Assembly (NCBI GenBank): GCA_028277765.1
Contig: JANQFQ010000156.1
Coordinates: 1-48,859 of the forward strand
Origin: Desulfobacterales bacterium
GTDB taxonomy: Bacteria > Desulfobacterota > Desulfobacteria > Desulfobacterales > SURF-7
Length of the DNA: 48,859 nt
Direction: 5' to 3'
Under the pieces are notes generated by a model that was not told where the DNA came from, ran no database searches, and saw only the letters and a program-made list of their open reading frames with translations. The position numbers were made by a program, and so were the translations under genes. Shown here piece by piece: positions 42,626 to 48,859 of the stretch (its first letter is position 1; each line of letters opens with the position of its first letter).

Positions 42626-43471
42626 ATGAAGTTTGATAATAAGATAACCCGTATGCTCGGAATCAAATATCCGATTATACTGGGAGCATTTGGTCATGCC
42701 GGCAAAGCAGATCTGGCTGTGCCAGCATCAGAAGCAGGCGGCCTTGGAATCATTACAAGTATCTGCTATCCAACTGCAGAGGAATTCAGAGAAGACCTGA
42801 AGAGAGCAAAGGCAATGACCGACAAGCCCTTTGCCGTAAATTTCACCCTGTGGAAGGATATGATCGACAACGCCTTTCATGAGGAGTACATTAAGGTCGC
42901 CCTTGAAGAAAAGATAAAAACCATTTTCACATCAGGATATGATGGTTCTTATATTGGTGGTATTTTTAAAAAAGCCGGATGCACCTGGATTCATAAATGC
43001 GCCGCCATAAAACACGCGAAAATAATCGAAAAAAAAGGGGTTGACGCGGTTGTCCTTGTTGGAAAGGAAGGGACTGGATATAAGAATGAAGAACAGCACA
43101 CAACCATGATCAACATGACAGCTGCCCGCCGCATCCTTAAAGTCCCCCTCATAGCAGCAGGCGGTATTGGTGACGCCCGCGGATTTATGGGTGCCCTAGC
43201 CATGGGTGCGTCAGCAGTTTATATGGGTACGGCATTTATGGCGACAAAGGAATTCAACGCGCCTGACAAGTTTAAGATGAAAATCGTTAACCAGGAGATC
43301 ACGGACCCTAAAAATATAAAAAAAGTGTATAATATGAAGCACGGTATACCCCCCTCATTCGCTTCAGGAGTGATTGAATCTGTTCCCACAATCAAGGAAT
43401 TTATTGATACCATTATTAAAGAAGCAGAAGAGATAATGGCGGAATTTAAAACATGGGGGATGGCAGACTAG
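42626..43471 (+). CDS. Nitronate monooxygenase-family flavoprotein, short form
   Basis: 281 aa, about 90 residues shorter than copies A and B and only distantly related. FMN-barrel marks: RMLGIKYPIILGAFGHAGKADLAVPASEAGGLGII, DAVVLVGKEGTGY, VPLIAAGGIGDARGFMGALAMGASAVYMGTAF. The G-H-T active-site segment is changed (EGTGYKNEEQHTT). Its position between CoA-transferases and the racemase suggests a reductase or oxidase of an acyl-CoA. The stop codon lies at the edge of a heptad repeat tract. Confidence 0.82.
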   Translation: MKFDNKITRMLGIKYPIILGAFGHAGKADLAVPASEAGGLGIITSICYPTAEEFREDLKRAKAMTDKPFAVNFTLWKDMIDNAFHEEYIKVALEEKIKTIFTSGYDGSYIGGIFKKAGCTWIHKCAAIKHAKIIEKKGVDAVVLVGKEGTGYKNEEQHTTMINMTAARRILKVPLIAAGGIGDARGFMGALAMGASAVYMGTAFMATKEFNAPDKFKMKIVNQEITDPKNIKKVYNMKHGIPPSFASGVIESVPTIKEFIDTIIKEAEEIMAEFKTWGMAD

Positions 43472-43561
43472 ATACTAGATACTGGATGCTAGTTGCTAGA
43501 TTCAAGACAGCAGAGCAGAAAAAATAATCATCTAGCATCCAGGATCCAGCATCTAGGATCT
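43471..43561. repeat. Two heptad repeat tracts
   Basis: GATACTA, GATACTG, GATGCTA, GTTGCTA (43471-43498, inverted orientation) and, after 30 nt, TAGCATC, CAGGATC, CAGCATC, TAGGATC (about 43531-43560, forward). The two opposed tracts can pair into a long hairpin between the NMO-type gene and the racemase gene. Confidence 0.65.
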
Positions 43562-43595
43562 AAAATTTTCCGATTATTCGGGTAAGGAGATAAAC

Positions 43596-44732
43596 GTGGG
43601 CCCACTCCAAGGTATAAAAATACTAGAAATCGGCGGTCTGGGCGCAAGTCCTTTCTGTGCCATGATGCTCGCAGACATGGGAGCAGATATACTTCATATT
43701 GTCCGCAAGGATGAAGTGCCGCTCATGGACCAGAAATACGAAGTACTTCACAGGGGCCGTAAGTCCGTGGGTATTGACCTAACAATCCCTGAAGGTGTTG
43801 AAACCGTTTTAACGCTGGCTGAACAGGCAGACGGGCTCCAGGAAGCCTTCAGACCCGGAAAAATGGAAAAAATTGGACTTGGGCCTGATGTGTGTCTGAA
43901 GCGGAATCCAAAGCTGGTTTATGCCAGGCTGACAGGCTGGGGCCAGGAAGGTCCCCTTGCTCACACCTCAGGACATGATATTAATTATATATCCCTTGCA
44001 GGCGCCCTGCACGCAATCGGCCGCAAAGATAGTAAACCAGTGCTCCCGATTAATCTTGTGGGAGATTTTGGTGGTGGTGGCATGTTACAAGCATTCGGTA
44101 TGGTATGCGCCCTTCTGGAAGCGCAGAAATCAGGAAAAGGACAAGTCGTGGACACTGCTATGGTTGACGGCGCTGCGACCCTTATGGGTATTTTTTACGG
44201 CCTGTATGCCATGGGCGGGTGGACTGACGAGCGCGGCACAAACGCCCTTGACGGCGGCGCGCACTTTTATAACACATATGAGACAGCAGACGGAAAATAT
44301 GTTGCCATCGGTTCTTTTGAAACACCTTTTTATAACCTTATGCTTGAACTTGCGGGAATTGATGATCCAGCATTTCAGACGGACAAGCTGGACCTTACAA
44401 AATGGCCTGAACTCAAGAACAAAATGCAAGCGGTTTTCAAAACAAAAACCCGGGATGAATGGTGCGACATCATGGAAGGAACTGACGCCTGTTTCGCACC
44501 CGTACTCAATTTTGAAGAAGCAATCAACCACCCGCACAATGTGGCCAGGGAAACCTTTATTGACGTGGGCGGAGTTGTCCAACCAGCACCAGCGCCGCGT
44601 TTCAGCCGAACCAAATGCGAGGTTAAATGTCCTCCCCCTGAAGTAGGCGCAGATACGGAAAATGGTCTGCTGGAATGGGGCTTCAGTAAGGAAGACCTCG
44701 CCAGGCTAAGAAAAGCCGGGGCGATAGCGTAA
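43596..44732 (+). CDS. Alpha-methylacyl-CoA racemase
   Basis: 378 aa from a GTG at 43596 with AAGGAG upstream. Epimerises the 2-methyl carbon of branched acyl-CoAs so that they can enter stereospecific beta-oxidation. CaiB/BaiF fold with the racemase-specific GHDINYISLAGALHAIG, catalytic H127, D157 in LVGDFGGGG and the Glu in GSFETPFY; these match His126, Asp156 and Glu241 of the mycobacterial enzyme MCR. The full set of catalytic residues separates it from the two CoA-transferases upstream. Best clue to the pathway substrate: a 2-methyl-branched acyl-CoA. Confidence 0.88.
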   Translation: MGPLQGIKILEIGGLGASPFCAMMLADMGADILHIVRKDEVPLMDQKYEVLHRGRKSVGIDLTIPEGVETVLTLAEQADGLQEAFRPGKMEKIGLGPDVCLKRNPKLVYARLTGWGQEGPLAHTSGHDINYISLAGALHAIGRKDSKPVLPINLVGDFGGGGMLQAFGMVCALLEAQKSGKGQVVDTAMVDGAATLMGIFYGLYAMGGWTDERGTNALDGGAHFYNTYETADGKYVAIGSFETPFYNLMLELAGIDDPAFQTDKLDLTKWPELKNKMQAVFKTKTRDEWCDIMEGTDACFAPVLNFEEAINHPHNVARETFIDVGGVVQPAPAPRFSRTKCEVKCPPPEVGADTENGLLEWGFSKEDLARLRKAGAIA

Positions 44733-44744
44733 AAATGATACAAG

Positions 44745-44822
44745 ACCCTGGATACTAGATGCTGGATAAAAAATATTCTGTTTGAAGTTTTCCTAGTATC
44801 TTGTATTTTGGATCTAGGATCG
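44745..44822. repeat. Heptad repeat tracts after the racemase gene
   Basis: GATACTA-GATGCTG-GAT (44747-44764, inverted) and CCTAGTATCTTGTATTTTGGATCTAGGATC (about 44793-44822, degenerate forward). Last members of the heptad family in the window. Confidence 0.55.
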
Positions 44823-44892
44823 TCTTGTTGTTTTTTACCTTGGTTTAAATTTCTACGTTTAATATAATTAAATAAAAGCATCTGGTGATAAA

Positions 44893-46422
44893 ATGAAAGA
44901 GGAAAAACTTGTATCTGCAGCATGTAGTGGGAAAAACTGGCAGGATGACTTTAAAAAGAAACTGGTTACTGCTGAACAGGCGGTTCAATCGGTAAAGTCA
45001 GGCGACAGAGTCATCTTCCCGGTCTGTTCTTATCCGCGAGCCCTTGGCCCTGCGCTGGCTGCCAGGAAGAATGAACTGCATGATGTAAAGATACACGCGG
45101 ATGCTGCTCTGCAGATTGACCTGGGGGATTTCTTTGAGGATGACCAAGATGATGATATCTTTGCCCTGACCACCTGGTACATCCATGATCTCGTACGAAA
45201 AGCACCGGCCGGCACTGATGCTAGAAGAACCGCGTATCTCCCAGGAACCTGGAGCCAGATGATGAAGCCGTTTGATGAACGCCCGGGCCAGTGCCCTTAC
45301 ACCATTGATGTTGCCATGGTATCAGTCTCCCCCCCTGACAAATTTGGGTTCTGCAGTTTTGGAGCAAATCTCTGGCACTCCAGGAGTTACTGCAAACGCG
45401 CGCGGACAGTCATCGCACAGATTGATGAAACCGTTATCCGAACCAGTGGTACAAACCATATCCACGTATCTGAAATAGACTGTTTTGTTGAAGCCACCCC
45501 CGAACTCTTGACCGACGCTGAGCTTAAGGATATTCTCGATAAAACCCCCCCGAAAGTCAGGGAGCTTGTTGAGCCGTATATCCCCTTAATTGCTGATTCA
45601 AGAAAAAAATGGATTGTTTCCATGCTGCCGGCATTTAACGAGGAATTTGCCCGTATCATGCTGAGCAGGATGACCCTTGGGGAGCCCCCTGAAGAAGCAA
45701 AAGCCATTGCCGGTTATGTCTCTGAACTTGTAAGGGACGGCGACACCTTCAATATCGGCCACGGATCAATGAGTGCGTGGATGGGTGCCTGCGGTGCATT
45801 TGATAACAAACGCGACCTGGGGCTATATAGTGAAGGTGTATGGTCAGGATTTACGAGCTTGGTAGAAGGGGGAATCATCACAGGCAAATATAAGAATTTC
45901 AGGCCCGGCAAAGTTACTGCTTCGGCATTCAGCCAGGGACACCAGAAGGATATTGATTATATTGATGGAAATCCTATTTTTGAATCATATGATGCTGAGT
46001 ATCTTCTTGACATAAGGAATGTCGCCCGGAACAATAATTTTATCGCGATTAACCAAGGAATCTCGGTTGACCTGTCCGGCCAGATTAACTCGGAGAGTTC
46101 TTTGGGTGGAAGGATGATTTCTGGCCCGGGCGGGCAGCCGGAACTCCATATGGGTGGGATCCTATCAAAAGGAGGACGGGCGGTGATCGTCCTCTCATCA
46201 ACAGCGCTTAACGGGTCAGTGTCTACAATTGTTCCCCAATTCGACCCTGGAATGATTGTTACCATACCACGATATTTTGCAGACTATATTGTTACTGAAT
46301 ACGGTATCGCGAGCCTCATGGGACGGGATTGCCGTCAGCGAGCCGAAGAACTAATAGCGATCGCCCATCCTGATTTTAGAAATGAGCTTAAAAAGGACGC
46401 GCGAAAACTGTTTTATCCGTAA
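44893..46422 (+). CDS. Acetyl-CoA hydrolase/transferase family (family I) CoA-transferase
   Basis: 509 aa. Two-half CoA-transferase fold: LVTAEQAVQSVKSGDRVIFPVCSYPRAL (CoA-binding start), SPPDKFGFCSFGAN, IGHGSMSAWMG, DLGLYSEGVWSG with Glu314 at the position of the catalytic glutamate of butyryl-CoA:acetate and 4-hydroxybutyrate CoA-transferases, and SGPGGQPELHMGGILSKGGRAVIVLSST. Likely transfers CoA between acetate or succinate and a pathway acid. It is the last gene of the catabolic island; the start has only a weak ribosome-binding site. Confidence 0.85.
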   Translation: MKEEKLVSAACSGKNWQDDFKKKLVTAEQAVQSVKSGDRVIFPVCSYPRALGPALAARKNELHDVKIHADAALQIDLGDFFEDDQDDDIFALTTWYIHDLVRKAPAGTDARRTAYLPGTWSQMMKPFDERPGQCPYTIDVAMVSVSPPDKFGFCSFGANLWHSRSYCKRARTVIAQIDETVIRTSGTNHIHVSEIDCFVEATPELLTDAELKDILDKTPPKVRELVEPYIPLIADSRKKWIVSMLPAFNEEFARIMLSRMTLGEPPEEAKAIAGYVSELVRDGDTFNIGHGSMSAWMGACGAFDNKRDLGLYSEGVWSGFTSLVEGGIITGKYKNFRPGKVTASAFSQGHQKDIDYIDGNPIFESYDAEYLLDIRNVARNNNFIAINQGISVDLSGQINSESSLGGRMISGPGGQPELHMGGILSKGGRAVIVLSSTALNGSVSTIVPQFDPGMIVTIPRYFADYIVTEYGIASLMGRDCRQRAEELIAIAHPDFRNELKKDARKLFYP

Positions 46423-46464
46423 AACAGCTATTTAACGTTTTAATTCACCTAAGACCAAAAACAA

Positions 46465-48753
46465 ATGATGCAAAAAAAGATCCATATCTATATCTCAGCT
46501 GTCATCATTATAGCCCTGCTGGCTGTATACTGGCAGGTCACGGGCTTTTCCTTTATCAACTTTGATGATAATGTTTATGTTACTGAAAATTTTCATGTTA
46601 CAAACGGGATCACAGTGGAAGGAATACAGTGGGCGTTTGCATACGTATACAATGGTATGTTTCAGTGGCACCCACTCACCTGGCTCTCCCATATGCTCGA
46701 CTGTCAGCTGTTCGGCTTGGATCCTGGAAAACATCATTTAATAAACCTGCTATTTCATATCATTAACAGCCTGCTTTTATTTTTTCTTTTCAGGAAGATG
46801 ACCGGGGCTGTCTGGCAGAGTGCTTTTGTCGCCATGCTCTTCGCCCTTCATCCGGTCAATGTGGACACGGTTGCCTGGATTACCATGCGCAAGAGCCTGG
46901 TCAGCACGCTTTTTCTTTTTCTTTCCATCTGGTTTTATGTAGACTTTGCAAGACACCCCAGCACCGGCAGATTTATGGCTGTTTTCCTGTTTTTTCTTCT
47001 GGGGCTTTTAGCAAAGCCGATGCTGATAACCCTCCCGTGCATGCTTCTGCTTCTCGATTACTGGCCCCTTAAAAGAATCCGATTTAGCAATGCCCGCCCT
47101 GAAAGTGAAGGCTCCTCTGAAGACAGAGCCTTTTCCCGGATACAAGTGTCTGCTGTATCGTTGGTTATTGAAAAGATACCGCTTTTTATACTCTCCTTTG
47201 CTTGTGCTTTTTGGTCTTCTCTGTCGCATGGGCCATCGGGCCTTGTCACAGAAACAGCCCCAATGACTCTCCGCCTGTCAAACGCACTTGTTTCATATAT
47301 CATATATATCAAGAAGCTGTTTTGGCCCGTTGAGCTGGCAGTATTCTATCCTTTTCCGACATCTATACCCACCTGGCAGGTTTTATTATCAGTATTGCTT
47401 CTACTATGCCTGACCATACTTTTTATCTACTCCATAAAACTAACGCGAGCTTTTATCACGGGCTGGCTTTGGTTTCTTGGAACACTCATTCCTGTATCTG
47501 GTTTACTCCAGCCCGGACTTTGGCCGGCCTTAGCAGACCGATGGGCATATATCCCTTACATAGGGCTTTTTATTATCCTGGCATGGGGTGTACCGACAAC
47601 CCTGTTAAAGTGGCGGCACCGCAACATGGCCATGGCCCTGCTGGCTGCTGTTTTTATTGTCGCCCTTTCTGCTCGAACACACTTTCAGGCAAGCTTTTGG
47701 AAAAACAGCACGGCCCTTTTCTCCCGTACCCTTGTTGTAACAGAAAACAACCAATTAGCACAGTTAAACCTGGGACTGGCCTTGCACAAAGAAGAAGGAA
47801 AAATCGAAGAAGCGATTAAGCATTATATAGCTGTCCTTAAAAATAGGCCAGATCTCCCAATCGCTTATATTAATCTGGGAAAGGCCTATAAAGATATTGG
47901 AAGGATTGATGAGGCTGTCAGCCAATACAAAAAAGCCATCGAATTAGATCCCAGCTCTTATGCAGCCCATATTAACCTTGGAAATATGGGGTTTGAGAAG
48001 GGCCGCTTTGAAGAAGCGATATCCTATTATAAACAAGCGGTCCAGATTAAACCGAATTCCGTTAATGGCCACATCCGTCTTGGATTTGCTTACTCAAAGG
48101 CAGAAAAATATGACAAAGCCTCAGAGCAGTTTAACATTGCACTTAAGATAAATCCCCATAGTGATGAGGCATATAACAACCTTGGCATATTGGCTGTAAA
48201 AACAAGAAGACTGAATAGGGCGGTATTCTATTTCAAAAAAGCGCTCACAATTAACCCAGATCTCTCGAATGCGGAAAAGAATCTTAAAAACATCATGGAT
48301 TCTATAACCAATATTAAAAAGAAAATCCAAAAAATTGAACTTGAACTAAAAGCTGATCCGGATAATATCCCCCTGCTTTTTCAAGCCGGAAAAATTTACC
48401 GGCAAAACAGTAATTTTAGCAAAGCCATAGACATATATAAAAAAATACTGATTGTTGAACCGGATTCATCAGAAGCCTATAAGAACCTTGCGTTTGCATA
48501 CGCCAGGCAGGGAGATTACGAACAGGGATTGACATCTTTTAAAAAAGCCGTTGCACTTCAACCGCATGACCCTCAACCATACTATTATATCGCCTGTATT
48601 TATTCGCGTCAGAATCAAACTAAAAAAGCAGTTGCCTGGCTGAAAAAAGCAATCAGCCATGGATACAGCAACTGGAGCCAACTCAAAACCAGTAGGGACC
48701 TGAACAATATCAAACACACCGAATACTATAAACAGCTCATTAAAAATTATTGA
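46465..48753 (+). CDS. TMTC-like membrane protein with C-terminal TPR repeats
   Basis: 762 aa. Residues 1-400 hold about ten hydrophobic segments. After the first comes FINFDDNVYVT (D34-D35), the acidic loop of GT-C enzymes, then FQWHPLTWLSHMLDCQLFGLDPGKHHLINLLFHI and FALHPVNVDTVAWI. From about 430 to the end are some eight TPR units (AIKHYIAVLKNRPDLPIAYINLGKAY and so on). The same order is found in eukaryotic TMTC O-mannosyltransferases. In bacteria such proteins are largely uncharacterised; a protein glycosyltransferase is an inference. No strong ribosome-binding site; the ATG at 46468 is an alternative. Confidence 0.75.
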   Translation: MMQKKIHIYISAVIIIALLAVYWQVTGFSFINFDDNVYVTENFHVTNGITVEGIQWAFAYVYNGMFQWHPLTWLSHMLDCQLFGLDPGKHHLINLLFHIINSLLLFFLFRKMTGAVWQSAFVAMLFALHPVNVDTVAWITMRKSLVSTLFLFLSIWFYVDFARHPSTGRFMAVFLFFLLGLLAKPMLITLPCMLLLLDYWPLKRIRFSNARPESEGSSEDRAFSRIQVSAVSLVIEKIPLFILSFACAFWSSLSHGPSGLVTETAPMTLRLSNALVSYIIYIKKLFWPVELAVFYPFPTSIPTWQVLLSVLLLLCLTILFIYSIKLTRAFITGWLWFLGTLIPVSGLLQPGLWPALADRWAYIPYIGLFIILAWGVPTTLLKWRHRNMAMALLAAVFIVALSARTHFQASFWKNSTALFSRTLVVTENNQLAQLNLGLALHKEEGKIEEAIKHYIAVLKNRPDLPIAYINLGKAYKDIGRIDEAVSQYKKAIELDPSSYAAHINLGNMGFEKGRFEEAISYYKQAVQIKPNSVNGHIRLGFAYSKAEKYDKASEQFNIALKINPHSDEAYNNLGILAVKTRRLNRAVFYFKKALTINPDLSNAEKNLKNIMDSITNIKKKIQKIELELKADPDNIPLLFQAGKIYRQNSNFSKAIDIYKKILIVEPDSSEAYKNLAFAYARQGDYEQGLTSFKKAVALQPHDPQPYYYIACIYSRQNQTKKAVAWLKKAISHGYSNWSQLKTSRDLNNIKHTEYYKQLIKNY

Positions 48754-48859
48754 AATACAAATTCACCACGAAGTTAATCCGGTGAAAGTCAAGCAATAAT
48801 TTTTAATGCTTTTAACTTTCTCCACAATTTGTTCTTTGAAAATTCGATAAAAACACCTA

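Noticed and set aside
25382..46422. Island as an aromatic (benzoyl-CoA) degradation cluster
   Set aside because: No benzoyl-CoA reductase, ring hydrolase or ligase genes; the racemase argues for a branched aliphatic intermediate.

Overview
The window looks like a chromosomal segment of an anaerobic member of the Desulfobacterota, most likely a Desulfobacterales-type organism. This rests on the tmRNA tag (ADDYNYALAA), the abundance of acyl-CoA dehydrogenase, ETF and CoA-transferase genes, a two-radical-SAM complement, and the kinds of dispersed non-coding repeats present. The assignment is an inference; no ribosomal or sulfate-respiration marker is present.

Layout. 0-5 kb: tmRNA (ssrA, minus), a UbiA-type polyprenyl transferase, a small radical SAM/SPASM protein and a GT-C-type membrane glycosyltransferase. 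4.7-9.5 kb (minus): a four-gene run made of a DUF2207-like membrane protein ending in a (Cys-His-x-Ala)7 repeat tail, a radical SAM/SPASM protein with a PqqD-like N-terminus, an unknown membrane protein and a small lipocalin-like secreted protein. This is the best candidate for a little-described system: a radical SAM enzyme that may modify the Cys/His repeat tail of its neighbour. 9.9-12.3 kb: a partner-switching module (membrane PP2C phosphatase with an apparent frameshift, STAS-like protein, HATPase-like protein). 12.4-22.2 kb: MFS transporter, Hsp20, Lon, RlpA, a GGDEF-PilZ protein, a PilZ protein, and an operon of GAF protein, kinase-like protein, universal stress protein and ABM-fold protein. 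22.3-25 kb: pyruvate phosphate dikinase.

25.4-46.4 kb is a catabolic island for CoA thioesters: nitroreductase, four acyl-CoA dehydrogenases, two distinct ETFs, an enoyl-CoA hydratase-family protein, three nitronate-monooxygenase-type flavoproteins (two a recent tandem duplication), two family III CoA-transferases, an alpha-methylacyl-CoA racemase with all expected catalytic residues, and a family I CoA-transferase. A MerR-TetR fusion regulator lies divergent to the etfBA2 operon, and two palindromes overlap the predicted start of that operon. The racemase points to a 2-methyl-branched acyl-CoA intermediate. CoA transfer rather than ligation appears to activate the substrate, as no acyl-CoA ligase is present. 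Thiolase and 3-hydroxyacyl-CoA dehydrogenase are also missing, so the pathway must be completed elsewhere. The window ends with a TMTC-like GT-C/TPR protein.

The spacers are rich in repeats: a 7-bp tandem repeat (YAGYATC) found only in the spacers of the catabolic island, 7-3-7 palindromes, a 45-bp/TTTAGGCACTT composite repeat, and a large imperfect palindrome. Coordinates, motifs and start sites were read by eye; family assignments come from recognised motifs, not from database searches.
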